Of a DNA stretch of 47,073 nucleotides, positions 1-7,814 are shown in pieces. Position 1 is the stretch's first letter; each line of letters opens with the position of its first letter. The notes below the pieces were generated by a model. That model was not told where the DNA came from and made no database searches. It was given only the letters and a program-made list of their open reading frames with translations. Source of the DNA: a beta proteobacterium AAP65. Lineage in GTDB: Bacteria > Pseudomonadota > Gammaproteobacteria > Burkholderiales > Burkholderiaceae_C. The translations under genes were made by a program, and so were the position numbers. The stretch covers positions 1 to 47,073 of the forward strand of contig LJHW01000066.1 in assembly GCA_001295865.1 (NCBI GenBank). Reading direction: 5' to 3'.

Positions 1-144
1 GTTGAGGTAGATCATCGGCTCGCCGCCGCGGGCCGGGTCGCACGCCGGGCTGCGCGCGATGGCGTCGGCCGCCTTCGCGCACTCCATCACCCAGAAGGGT
101 TCGATCTTTGCCAGCCGGCTGGCGGTGCGCAGGGCGGTGGGCAT
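1..144 (-). CDS. PLP-dependent aminotransferase, N-terminal fragment (runs off the window)
   Basis: The first 48 codons of a leftward gene are present, starting at the ATG at 144 and leaving the window in frame at position 1. The segment RLAKIEPFWVMECAKAAD resembles the N-terminus of class I/II fold-type I aminotransferases, which often read RL..I.PF.VME before the I.M.IGEPDF segment. The fragment ends at MIYLN, where that segment would begin. It lies 17 bases after the nusB stop in the same direction, so it is probably the last gene of the rib-nusB unit. An aminotransferase after nusB is common in Burkholderiales, from memory. Substrate cannot be judged. Confidence 0.75.
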   Translation of the reverse strand, partial: MPTALRTASRLAKIEPFWVMECAKAADAIARSPACDPARGGEPMIYLN

Positions 145-161
145 GCCGGCGTGAGGCGCGC

Positions 162-695
162 TCAGCGGCGCGCGTTGCGCGCTTCGTTCGGGCGCAGCTC
201 GGCGGCGCACTTGTCGAGCACGCCGTTGACGTACTTGTGGCCGTCGGTGCCGCCGAAAGACTTGGCCAGTTCCACGGCCTCGTTGATGGCCACGCGGTAG
301 GGGATGTCGAGGCAGTGCATCAGCTCGTACACGCCAATCATCAGCACCGCATGCTCGATGGGGCTGAGCATCGTCGTCTTGCGGTCGACGTGGCGCGAGA
401 GCACGGCGTCCAGCGCCGCGGCCTGCTCGATGCCGCCGTGCAGCAGCGCGTCGAAGTGCGCGCGGTCCATCTTGTCGAAGCCGTCTTGCTCACGCACGTC
501 GTCCTCGGCGGCGGCGCCGTCGCCACCGGCGATCAGCCAGCGGTACAGGCCCTGCAGCGCCAGTTCGCGCGAGCGGCGGCGGGCCGATTTCGGCGCGGCG
601 CGTTTGGCCGCAGGTTTGCCCGCGGGTTTGTCGCCCACCGCCGCTGAGGCTTCGGCTTGGGTTTCAGGGGCTGGGTGGGCCTGGGGGGTGTTCAT
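162..695 (-). CDS. nusB: Transcription antitermination factor NusB
   Basis: 177 aa. NusB binds boxA RNA with NusE (S10) in rRNA antitermination. After a basic, Ala/Pro-rich N-terminal extension of about 40 residues, the all-helical core begins at RRRSRELALQGLYRWL. It continues through the family segments SPIEHAVLMIGVYEL and IPYRVAINEAVELAKSFG and ends near KYVNGVLDKCAAELR. The extension makes the protein longer than the roughly 140 aa of E. coli NusB. The ATG at 695 overlaps the ribH stop by four bases (ATGA), so translation is probably coupled. The ribH-nusB pairing is widespread in bacteria. Confidence 0.95.
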   Translation of the reverse strand: MNTPQAHPAPETQAEASAAVGDKPAGKPAAKRAAPKSARRRSRELALQGLYRWLIAGGDGAAAEDDVREQDGFDKMDRAHFDALLHGGIEQAAALDAVLSRHVDRKTTMLSPIEHAVLMIGVYELMHCLDIPYRVAINEAVELAKSFGGTDGHKYVNGVLDKCAAELRPNEARNARR

Positions 696-1156
696 GACAG
701 GTCTTCCAGCAGGTTGGCCATCTCCACCGCCACGCGGGCGGCATCGCGGCCCTTGTCTTCGGCGCGGGCCCAGGCCTGGGCTTCGTTTTCGACAGTGAGG
801 ATGGCGTTGGCGATGGGGAGCTGGTGATCGAGGCTGACGCGCGTGACGCCGGCGCCGCTTTCGTTGGCCACCAGTTCGAAGTGGTAGGTTTCGCCGCGGA
901 TGATGCAGCCCAGGGCCACGAGCGCGTCGAACTCGCCGCTCTCGGCCATGGCCTTCAGCGCCACCGGAATCTCCAGCGCGCCGGGCACGGTGACGTGCGT
1001 GATGTCGCCGCTGTCGACCTCCAGCCGTTCCAGCTCGGCCAGGCAGGCCTGGGCCAGCTTGCGCGTCAGTGCGTCGTTGAAGCGGGCCTGCACGATGCCG
1101 ATGCGCAGGCCTTCGCCCAGCAGCTCACCGGCATCGCCTTGATCGGCGTCTTTCAT
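692..1156 (-). CDS. ribH: 6,7-dimethyl-8-ribityllumazine synthase
   Basis: 154 aa, the usual length. Lumazine synthase condenses 5-amino-6-ribitylamino-uracil with 3,4-dihydroxy-2-butanone 4-phosphate in riboflavin synthesis. Family segments are visible in order: IGIVQARFNDALT near the N-terminus (substrate ribityl site), VPGALEIPVALKAMA, ALGCIIRGETYHFELVANES (its His is the expected general acid), and LPIANAILTVENEAQAWAR. The ATG at 1156 has an AAGGA-type ribosome site about nine bases upstream. It lies 64 bases after ribBA and overlaps nusB by four bases. The partner riboflavin synthase gene is not in this window. Confidence 0.96.
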   Translation of the reverse strand: MKDADQGDAGELLGEGLRIGIVQARFNDALTRKLAQACLAELERLEVDSGDITHVTVPGALEIPVALKAMAESGEFDALVALGCIIRGETYHFELVANESGAGVTRVSLDHQLPIANAILTVENEAQAWARAEDKGRDAARVAVEMANLLEDLS

Positions 1157-1220
1157 GGGGTGTGTCCTTGGGGTCGTTCCAGGCGAAGTGGGGGGACCCG
1201 GGTGGGTGTGGGGCCGTCGG

Positions 1221-2318
1221 TCAGGCCGGCGCCGAGGTGAAGCCGGTGATCTCCAGGCCGTAGCCCGTCATGCTGGGCATGCGGCGCGGGTTGCCCAGCA
1301 GGCGCATGCGCTGCACACCGAGCTGGCGCAGGATCTGCGCGCCCACGCCGTAGGTGCGCAGGTCCATCTGCGCGCGGGCCGGTGCGGCGGCGCGGCGTTC
1401 CGGCAGCACCTGCGGCAACAGGCTGGCGGCGTCGCCCGAGCAGTTCAGCAGCACGGCCACGCCGCAAGGCTGGGCCTTCAGCGCAGCCAGGGCGGCGGGC
1501 AGCGGCCAGGAGTGTTGGCCACCGCCAGCATCGAGCAGGTCGAGCGCGGTGAAGGGCTCGTGCACACGCACGGGCACTTCGGTGCCGGGCTCCCAGCGGC
1601 CGTGGGTCAGCGCCAGGTGCAGGCCGCCGCCCTTGTCGTGGAAGGCGCTGCACTGGAACTCGCCGTGGGGTGTGGCCAGGGTGCGCGAGCCGATGCGCTC
1701 GATGAGGGTTTCGTTGCGGCTGCGGTAGCCGATGAGGTCGGCGATGGTGCCGATCTTCAGGCCGTGTTGCTGCGCGAAAACCTGCAGGTCGGGCAGGCGC
1801 GCCATCGTGCCGTCATCTTTCATGATCTCGCAGATCACGGCTGCCGGCGTCAGGCCGGCCATGCCGGCGAGGTCGCAGCCGGCTTCGGTGTGGCCAGCGC
1901 GCATGAGCACGCCGCCATCTTGGGCCTGCAGCGGGAAGATGTGGCCGGGCTGCACGAGGTCGGCCGCGGTGGTGTTGCGCGCCACGGCCACCTGCACCGT
2001 GCGGGCGCGGTCGGCGGCCGAGATGCCGGTGGTGACACCGGTGGCGGCCTCGATCGACACCGTGAAGGCGGTGCCGTGTTTGGTGCCGTTGCGGCTGGCC
2101 ATGGGCGGCAGCTGCAGGAGTTCACAGCGCTCGCGTGTGAGCGTCAGGCAGATCAAGCCACGCGCAAAACGCGCCATGAAGTTGATGGCCTCGGGCGTGA
2201 CGTGCTCGGCCGCGAGCACCAGATCACCTTCGTTTTCACGGTCTTCCTCGTCGACGAGGATGACCATGCGGCCCGCGGCCAGCTCGGCGACGAGCTCGGG
2301 AATGGGGGAAATCGGCAT
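1221..2318 (-). CDS. ribBA: 3,4-dihydroxy-2-butanone 4-phosphate synthase with degenerate GTP cyclohydrolase II-like domain
   Basis: 365 aa from the ATG at 2318. The N-terminal domain (about 1-203) carries the RibB metal/substrate segment LVDEEDRENEGDLVLAAEHV and a later HTEAGCDLAGMAGL, so it should make the 4-carbon riboflavin precursor from ribulose 5-phosphate. The C-terminal part (about 204-365) keeps the outline of GTP cyclohydrolase II (VRVHEPFTALDLLD, and LRTYGVGAQILRQLGV near the end). It lacks the C...C.C zinc-ligand cluster (CDCG) and the Arg/Tyr catalytic region, so cyclohydrolase activity is unlikely. RibB fused to an inactive RibA-like domain is known in proteobacteria. A reading frame extends 13 codons further upstream, but family members begin near MPISPIPELV. 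A -10-like TACAAT sits only six bases before the ATG. Confidence 0.9.
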   Translation of the reverse strand: MPISPIPELVAELAAGRMVILVDEEDRENEGDLVLAAEHVTPEAINFMARFARGLICLTLTRERCELLQLPPMASRNGTKHGTAFTVSIEAATGVTTGISAADRARTVQVAVARNTTAADLVQPGHIFPLQAQDGGVLMRAGHTEAGCDLAGMAGLTPAAVICEIMKDDGTMARLPDLQVFAQQHGLKIGTIADLIGYRSRNETLIERIGSRTLATPHGEFQCSAFHDKGGGLHLALTHGRWEPGTEVPVRVHEPFTALDLLDAGGGQHSWPLPAALAALKAQPCGVAVLLNCSGDAASLLPQVLPERRAAAPARAQMDLRTYGVGAQILRQLGVQRMRLLGNPRRMPSMTGYGLEITGFTSAPA

Positions 2319-2324
2319 GGCGCG

Positions 2325-2330
2325 ATTGTA
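2325..2330 (-). promoter_or_regulatory. -10 element of a probable leaderless ribBA promoter
   Basis: Reading leftwards, TACAAT is followed by exactly six bases and then the ribBA ATG, so the mRNA should begin at or within a base or two of the start codon. No ribosome-binding sequence fits in between and no good -35 hexamer is visible 16-18 bases upstream. The terminator of the upstream PEP-CTERM gene ends just before, so ribBA needs its own promoter. There is also no room for an FMN riboswitch. Confidence 0.5.
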
Positions 2331-2342
2331 GGTGGGGCCAAG

Positions 2343-2369
2343 AAAAAAGCCGGCCACGGGGGCCGGCTT
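2343..2369 (-). terminator. Rho-independent terminator after the PEP-CTERM gene
   Basis: A perfect 9-bp stem (AAGCCGGCC at 2347-2355 with GGCCGGCTT at 2361-2369, 5-base loop) is followed, in the leftward direction, by a run of six T. It lies about 30 bases after the stop of the PEP-CTERM gene and separates it from ribBA. Confidence 0.88.
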
Positions 2370-2398
2370 GATCGGGGCGCGGGGCGCCTGGGTGGGTT

Positions 2399-3247
2399 TC
2401 AGGCCTTGCGGCGACGCATCAGGCCGGCCGCGGCAAGGGCCAGGCCGACGAGGGCGAGGGAGCCGGGTTCGGGGGCAGGCGTGGGTGCGACCAGCTGCCC
2501 GGCGTCGGCAGCCCAGAAATCGTCGAAGCCAAAAACGTCGTTACCGTCTGTGCTCTTGGTGCGGAAGACAATCTTGTTGTAAGCCACGTCCGGCGATGCG
2601 AAGCCGTAGAAGAGCAGTTCGTTGCCGTTCATGGAGGGCTTGTCGCCCCCTCGCACGGTGAGTTCCGTCTGTTTCACATCGTCGAGGAACATTTCCATGA
2701 TCAGGCTGCCATCGAAGTCGCCGATGTCGGTGCCGAAGAAAGCAAAAGCCGAAATCGCTTTCGAGAAGCTGATCGTGAATTGGGCCGTGGGGGCCAGGAC
2801 CGAGGCGCTACCGCTGGCGGCCTGCGCCACCGGCGCGACGGTCTGCACCTCCAGATACTGGCGCGGCGTGGGGCTTGCAGCCGTCGGAGCGGTTGTGTTG
2901 TAACGGCCGAGCAGGGTCTCGCTGCGCACCACGCCACCCGTCATGGTCGCGAGGATGTTGGTGCCGCCCGAGCCAGCGAAAACATACTCCAGCGCGCTGG
3001 TAGAGCCCGGGGGAGCAATTTCGAAGTCGAAGGGCTTGACCTCCGGAATCAGTCGGCTCTTGAAGGCATCAAGCTTCGCGTTGATGTCGTCGCCATAGAC
3101 GACGTAGCCATTCGCAAAGCTGGGCGTCAGATTCTCTGCCGTGAAAATCTGTTGCGCGGTGGGCGCAGGGCCTGCCGTCGCGGCCGAGGCAACGACCAGG
3201 GATGCAAAAGCCAGCGTGAGAGAGGTGAATCGGTGACGCATGAACAT
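2399..3247 (-). CDS. Secreted PEP-CTERM sorting-domain protein
   Basis: 282 aa from the ATG at 3247; a second ATG at 3241 would remove two residues. An N-terminal signal peptide (RHRFTSLTLAFASLVVASAATA) precedes a largely beta-strand-like extracellular region with no cysteines and a segment FAFFGTDIGDFDGSLIMEMF seen in some PEP-CTERM surface proteins. The C-terminus is a typical PEP-CTERM tag: PEPGSLALVGLALAAAG, then RRRKA. Such tags are processed by exosortase (EpsH/XrtA) in exopolysaccharide-producing Gram-negatives; no exosortase gene is in the window. The gene sits between ribD and ribBA, where related genomes often have riboflavin synthase, and has its own terminator, which suggests a later insertion. 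The function of the body is unknown. Confidence 0.88.
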   Translation of the reverse strand: MFMRHRFTSLTLAFASLVVASAATAGPAPTAQQIFTAENLTPSFANGYVVYGDDINAKLDAFKSRLIPEVKPFDFEIAPPGSTSALEYVFAGSGGTNILATMTGGVVRSETLLGRYNTTAPTAASPTPRQYLEVQTVAPVAQAASGSASVLAPTAQFTISFSKAISAFAFFGTDIGDFDGSLIMEMFLDDVKQTELTVRGGDKPSMNGNELLFYGFASPDVAYNKIVFRTKSTDGNDVFGFDDFWAADAGQLVAPTPAPEPGSLALVGLALAAAGLMRRRKA

Positions 3248-3317
3248 TGGAGGGGCCCCAGCGAGTTTTCAGCAGATGGTTGCAAGGCGCGTGCCACACG
3301 CCGACAAGGCTTTGCAA

Positions 3318-4505
3318 TCAAGCACTTGCTGTGCTTTCACTGGCCCCGTGCGGGGGGCGTGTAAAGGTGGTCGACAAGCCCGTCCGCCGCATGCGCAGGC
3401 GCAGGTCGGATCCGATGGTCGTGCTGTCGATCCAGGTGTAGCGCCTGGCGTCTTCAAGGCAGGCCAGTCGAGGCAGGTGGGCTGCGGGTTTGCCCTCGCC
3501 CAGCATCATGGGGGCCATGTAGATCAGCCATTCATCGACGAGATCGGCTGCCGCCATGGCGCCTGTCAGGGTGGGGCCGGCTTCGAGGTGGAGTTCGTTG
3601 ACACTCCGTCGGTGTGCCAAGGCGCGCAGGAGCGCGGTGAGATCGAGAGCACCGTCGCGCAGCGAGATATCGGTCCAGATCTCTGTGCCTGGCAACGGGG
3701 GGCCTGCTGAGGTCGGTGAGGCCACGATCAAAGCCGCACCGGGCGGCGTCAGGATGGCAGCGTCAACCGGCGTTCTCCGCTGCGAGTCGAGCACCACGCG
3801 CAGGGGTTGCACTGCGGTGGTCACGGCGCGGACGTCGAGCCGAGGGTTGTCCGCCAACACGGTGCCGATGCCCGTCATGATGGCCGAGGCCCGACGGCGC
3901 CAGTGGTGCCCGTCAGCGCGCGCGGCCTCTCCCGTGATCCACTTCGAGCGCCCGTCTGCGAGGGCCACTTTGCCGTCGGCGCTGCAGGCGATCTTGGCGC
4001 GCACCCAGGGGCGCCCGCGTTCGAAGCGTGAGAAGAAACCGGGGTTGAGCTCGCGCGCCGTGGAAACCAAAGGGTCCTCGGTGTCCAGCACGTCGACCTG
4101 CATCCCGCCCTGCCGCATCTGCGCCACGCCGCCACCCGATACAAGCGGGTTGGGGTCGATTTGTGCAATTACGCAGCGGGCTATGCCGGCCTCCAGCAGG
4201 GCCAGGCTGCAGGGGGGTGTGCGTCCGTGGTGTGCACACGGTTCCAGGGTCACCCAAGCCGTGGCGCCACGGATGCTCTGCCCTTGGGACTGCGCGTCGC
4301 GCATGGCCATCACCTCGGCATGGCCCTCGCCGGCGCGCTGGGTGTATCCACGGCCGAGCACACGCCCGTCAGAGCTTCCGATAACGCAGCCAACCCGCGG
4401 GTTGGGGTCGCTCAGACCGATGGCGTGGCTTGCCAATTCAAGCGCTTCGCCCAGGCGGAGCCTGTCCAGAGGCGTGGGCGCAGGCTTGGTAGGGGGGCTG
4501 GTCAA
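3318..4505 (-). CDS. ribD: Bifunctional riboflavin deaminase/reductase RibD
   Basis: 395 aa from a TTG at 4505 whose bases overlap the pilV stop (TTGA). The open frame continues upstream inside pilV, but family similarity starts only around DRLRLGEALELASHAIGL. The N-terminal deaminase domain has the zinc set H62-A-E64 and C90...C99 (EPCAHHGRTPPC). The C-terminal reductase domain begins near PWVRAKIACSADGKVAL and contains GIGTVLADNPRLDVR and LHLEAGPTLTGAMAAADLVDEW. It performs steps two and three of riboflavin synthesis from the GTP branch. As last gene of the minor-pilin chain it should depend on pilV translation unless an internal promoter exists. Confidence 0.94.
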   Translation of the reverse strand: MTSPPTKPAPTPLDRLRLGEALELASHAIGLSDPNPRVGCVIGSSDGRVLGRGYTQRAGEGHAEVMAMRDAQSQGQSIRGATAWVTLEPCAHHGRTPPCSLALLEAGIARCVIAQIDPNPLVSGGGVAQMRQGGMQVDVLDTEDPLVSTARELNPGFFSRFERGRPWVRAKIACSADGKVALADGRSKWITGEAARADGHHWRRRASAIMTGIGTVLADNPRLDVRAVTTAVQPLRVVLDSQRRTPVDAAILTPPGAALIVASPTSAGPPLPGTEIWTDISLRDGALDLTALLRALAHRRSVNELHLEAGPTLTGAMAAADLVDEWLIYMAPMMLGEGKPAAHLPRLACLEDARRYTWIDSTTIGSDLRLRMRRTGLSTTFTRPPHGASESTASA

Positions 4506-5683
4506 GAGCCGGATACTCGTGGCTGGTGTTGCCAAACCTGGGGCACTGCCGTGCCCGGGCAGTTGTAGCGGGTGGTGCCGTTGCCCGCTTGGATGATGAC
4601 GAAGTTCTGGTTCAGCAGCGTCGCGGAGACGTTGAAGTAGCGCGCCGCTGCATGGTATCGGCACACCCGGTACTCGTCAGGCTCATCGCTGGTGTTGTCC
4701 TCGGCCAGTTCGAGCGGTTCGGTGAACTCGATGCGTCCACCCCACTTCGGCTGGTCGATCGTGATGGGAACTGCGCAATAGTAAGGGCGCTGCGTGTCCA
4801 CCACTTCGCCCAGGAAGCAGGTGACCTGCGTTGCGCCATCGTCGCCCTCGACGCCGGGTTCGGCGAAGCGGAAGACCTGCAGCGCAAAGTCGACGGGCGT
4901 GCCGCTCGGGTTGGCCAGCGCCGAGGTCGAAGACGCAGGATCGATGCCCGTGGCATAGCGGACCACGCCACCCAGCAACAACGCTTTCTGGGTGCCGCAG
5001 TTCGGTGCCCCGCTGTCGAACAGCAAGCCGGCCGAACTGGTGGCGCTGGTCGAGCAGATGGTGATGACGCCATCTGCGTTGTTGAACACCCAAGCCACGC
5101 GCGGGCCGTTGCCGGTCTGACCGGGTGGCACGAAGCCGCTGCGCCCCACACCGGGCAGCGCTACCGCGCCCTGTGGCACTGCGCGGTTGCGTGCCCGGGG
5201 TGTCAGAACGGGGTCGGGGTTGGCGGCGAGCACAAGGCTCGCCGTGAGCGAAGGTTCGACGCCGGCCAGGGTGCTGCCCAATCGCACCATCTGCGTCTGG
5301 TCGTTGCGGTCCCGCCAGGTGACGTCAACGACCAGCGTGCGCAGTGGCGGCGTGATCGTGCCGCTGACTGCGCTGAGGTCGTTGGCTCGCCGGGTGACCG
5401 TGTAGGTCGCATTGGTGCCGGTCACGGTGGTGTCAGTGGCCGTCGCCACGTCGGCATAGGCGGTTCGTGACGTCGTGGCGTCGAGCGTTGTGAAGGCCCT
5501 CCAAGTCTCGACCGCGTCCTGCGCAATGCGCACGGCTTCGGCCCGCTGTCGCGCCAAGTCGCCATTGGTGCGCAAGGTGCCTTGCATACCCACAACCGCG
5601 AGCATGCCGAAGGCCATGATCGCAAACGCGACCAGTGCCTCAACGAGAGAAACGCCGCGCTGGCGGTGCAGTCTGCGGTTCAT
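4502..5683 (-). CDS. pilV: Type IV pilus minor pilin PilV-like
   Basis: 393 aa. The prepilin signature is RQRG followed by VSLVEALVAFAIMAFGMLAV: cleavage after Gly, with Glu at mature position 5. The remaining 360 or so residues form a large exported domain with several cysteines (for example VITICSTSA, NCGTQ, TCFLGE, YYCAVP), likely disulfide-bonded. The protein is larger than typical PilV of 150-200 aa. The start at 5683 overlaps the pilX stop (ATGA) and its stop overlaps ribD. A much longer frame reaching 6673 is antisense-free but lies inside pilX and is not the gene. PilV-type pilins sit in the minor-pilin complex that primes pilus assembly. Confidence 0.85.
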   Translation of the reverse strand: MNRRLHRQRGVSLVEALVAFAIMAFGMLAVVGMQGTLRTNGDLARQRAEAVRIAQDAVETWRAFTTLDATTSRTAYADVATATDTTVTGTNATYTVTRRANDLSAVSGTITPPLRTLVVDVTWRDRNDQTQMVRLGSTLAGVEPSLTASLVLAANPDPVLTPRARNRAVPQGAVALPGVGRSGFVPPGQTGNGPRVAWVFNNADGVITICSTSATSSAGLLFDSGAPNCGTQKALLLGGVVRYATGIDPASSTSALANPSGTPVDFALQVFRFAEPGVEGDDGATQVTCFLGEVVDTQRPYYCAVPITIDQPKWGGRIEFTEPLELAEDNTSDEPDEYRVCRYHAAARYFNVSATLLNQNFVIIQAGNGTTRYNCPGTAVPQVWQHQPRVSGS

Positions 5684-7056
5684 CAGAAGTCCTTCCAACT
5701 GCCGGGCACGCGCACGAAGCTGCCTTGAGCAAGACGCAGATGGCGCAGGCGCGCGGCGTCGTAGGTGACGGTCATGTTGCTGCTGCCGCCGCTGATCGTG
5801 AGGGCGCCTTCCGCGATCACCGCGCCGTTGATGGTCGGTGAACCCGTGACCGCCCAAGCCCAGTTGGCCTTGCGACCATAGATGAGGCCGTTGAGCGTGC
5901 CGCCGCTGCCAAGAACCACATCGCCTTCGACGATCAGCAGCAACGGAGCGGTTGAAGTGCCCACAGTGGCGTCGATGGTGACCGTGCCGCCGGCACCTGT
6001 CAGCCACAAAGGCCGGCCCGGGTTGCGAAGAGCCAGGCTGTTGATGGCAGCCGCGTTGCAACCGCCACTGCAGTCCAATTGGGGCAGCCCGGGCTGGCGC
6101 TGGTAGGTGGCCGGCGTGATGCCGAAGAACTGGACGAACTTGCGATCCTCGGCGGTGAAGCCTGTGACGCCAGCGGGAGACAGCGTCGCATCGTCGGTCA
6201 CCGTCGTGCCCGAAGGCGCAACCCCGGGCAGGCCCGTCAAGCTCAAGCCCGTGGCGGGCAGCGCAGTCGCGGCCGTGTGAACCGTGATCCCGCTGCTGGC
6301 GGCGTCCGAATTGCGCAGTTGAAGCGAGGCGCCGCTGTCCAACGAGAAGGTGTTTCCGAGCACAGTCAAGGGGGCGGTGGGCAGCCGGTTGATGGCACCA
6401 CGCAGGGCCAGGGTGACCTGGACCGACGCCACACCATCGCCCGTGCCGCCCCGATCGTTGAGGAAGTTCAGGCAGTTGGCGTCGAGACGGGTGCAGCTGT
6501 TGGACTGAAGCACGACGAGATCGGCCCGCGGGCCGGTCAGCAAGCGCAGGATGAAGGCCGGGGCGATGGCCGTTCCCGGGTCGGTCAAGGCCGTGGTGGC
6601 GGTGTCTCGCAAGGGGCAATGGCAGTTCCACTGCCAATTTCCCGAGCTCGGGTTGCCGGTGTTCAGGACACATTGCGGCGTCACCGACCCACCCGAACCG
6701 AGCACGGCACTCCGGGGCGAAACGGCGCCAGTCCCGGCATCGATGGTCAGATACCGCTCACGAAAACTCAGATCGGTACCGCTGGTGCTTTGCACACACG
6801 CGCTGGTCAACCGGCCTGCATTCAACTGAGCCAGCGCCCAGTCCACGCCGGCATCGGCAGCCTCCAGCGCCTGCGTGCTGCGGTACTGGTTGGTGGAGGT
6901 GCGCTGCTCGAAAATCAGATTGCGACTGGTGTAGGCAGCGACCAGCGACATGATGAAAAAGAGCAGCATCACGACCACCAAGGCCGCTGCCCCTGTTTGC
7001 CGGCGTGGGCCATTGCTCATGTCGAACCGCGCGTGCTTTCGGGGGATGGTGTGCAT
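5683..7056 (-). CDS. pilX: PilX-like pilus assembly protein
   Basis: 457 aa from the ATG at 7056, chosen because GGGAG lies about nine bases upstream; a TTG at 7077 overlapping the pilW stop is the alternative. The N-terminal hydrophobic segment after RRQTG (AAALVVVMLLFFIMSLVAAY) lacks Glu at position 5, as in PilX/GspK-type tip subunits, and is followed by the PilX-like stretch FEQRTSTNQYRSTQALEAADAG. The C-terminal half is rich in Gly/Thr/Val repeats (VEGDVVLGSGGTLNGLIYG, PTINGAVIAEGALTISGG), suggesting a beta-helix-like exported domain. Between pilW and pilV, as in other minor-pilin operons. Confidence 0.85.
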   Translation of the reverse strand: MHTIPRKHARFDMSNGPRRQTGAAALVVVMLLFFIMSLVAAYTSRNLIFEQRTSTNQYRSTQALEAADAGVDWALAQLNAGRLTSACVQSTSGTDLSFRERYLTIDAGTGAVSPRSAVLGSGGSVTPQCVLNTGNPSSGNWQWNCHCPLRDTATTALTDPGTAIAPAFILRLLTGPRADLVVLQSNSCTRLDANCLNFLNDRGGTGDGVASVQVTLALRGAINRLPTAPLTVLGNTFSLDSGASLQLRNSDAASSGITVHTAATALPATGLSLTGLPGVAPSGTTVTDDATLSPAGVTGFTAEDRKFVQFFGITPATYQRQPGLPQLDCSGGCNAAAINSLALRNPGRPLWLTGAGGTVTIDATVGTSTAPLLLIVEGDVVLGSGGTLNGLIYGRKANWAWAVTGSPTINGAVIAEGALTISGGSSNMTVTYDAARLRHLRLAQGSFVRVPGSWKDF

Positions 7057-7073
7057 GTACGTCTCCCGTCCCT

Positions 7074-7814
7074 TCAACTGACAGGACAGGCCTGGTTCAC
7101 GGCGGCCTCGGTGGAGAGTTCGACGCGGTCATTGCGAACGCGTACCCCGACCCTCAGCGTGCGCGTGACAGTCGGGTCTGACGCCGAAGTGCCCGTGAGT
7201 GTGATGACGAACTCGCGCACGGCAACCCTGGGCCAGCAGTTGGTGGTGCTGTCGCTGCACAGGTTCGGGCAGGGCAGGATCAGGCTTTCATCGTTGCTGG
7301 GCGACGCGGTGCGCTCCTGCGTCACGGTGAAAGCGGTGATCGTCACGGATTTCGGGTCGGTCAGCTCCTGGTAGTCGCCGCTGCAAAGGCCGTCCGAGTT
7401 GGGCTCGCCCTGGCAAGACTTGATCGCACCGCTTTCGAGTTTGAAGCCGAAGGCCGACGCGCCGGAGACCCGCGAGTAGCGGTAGTTCACGGTGTTGGAC
7501 GCGCTCACATAGCTGAGTGCCATGCTCGGGTTGGCTACCACCGTGCCCGTGGCAGGCGCAGGCACGGTCCCGGCGTGACCAGCCCAGTAGCTGCTGCGGC
7601 GCAGCTCCCTGGTGATGATGTCGGCGGTGGCCCGAAGGTCCTGCTGCAGTTGCGTTTCGAGCAGCAGGCGGCGGTTGTCGGTCATCTGGGTGCTCATCAG
7701 CAGGGTTGCGGCCGCCACGATGAAGAGGCTTACCACCACGCCGACCATCAGCTCGACCAGCGACAGGCCACGTTGCTGCCCGCGGCTCCTCAGTGCGGGG
7801 TGTCTCAACTGCAT
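7074..7814 (-). CDS. pilW: Type IV pilus minor pilin PilW-like
   Basis: 246 aa. The prepilin motif is QQRG followed by LSLVELMVGVVVSLFIVAAA, with Glu5 present. Next comes the PilW-type helix LLETQLQQDLRATADIITRELRRSSYW. The C-terminal domain contains cysteines (SCQGEP, GLCSGD, CPNLCSDSTTNCW) compatible with disulfides. Its start lies inside the last codons of the preceding fimT gene (10-base overlap). Likely function: part of the inner-membrane minor-pilin priming complex and pilus tip. Confidence 0.9.
   Translation of the reverse strand: MQLRHPALRSRGQQRGLSLVELMVGVVVSLFIVAAATLLMSTQMTDNRRLLLETQLQQDLRATADIITRELRRSSYWAGHAGTVPAPATGTVVANPSMALSYVSASNTVNYRYSRVSGASAFGFKLESGAIKSCQGEPNSDGLCSGDYQELTDPKSVTITAFTVTQERTASPSNDESLILPCPNLCSDSTTNCWPRVAVREFVITLTGTSASDPTVTRTLRVGVRVRNDRVELSTEAAVNQACPVS

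Noticed and set aside
2319..2398. FMN riboswitch before ribBA
   Set aside because: The gap is only about 80 bases, holds a terminator and a -10 hexamer next to the ATG, and lacks any FMN-aptamer motif.
4502..6673. A 723-codon version of the pilV frame
   Set aside because: The upstream 330 codons lie inside pilX in another frame and look non-coding; the prepilin start with Glu5 begins at 5683.
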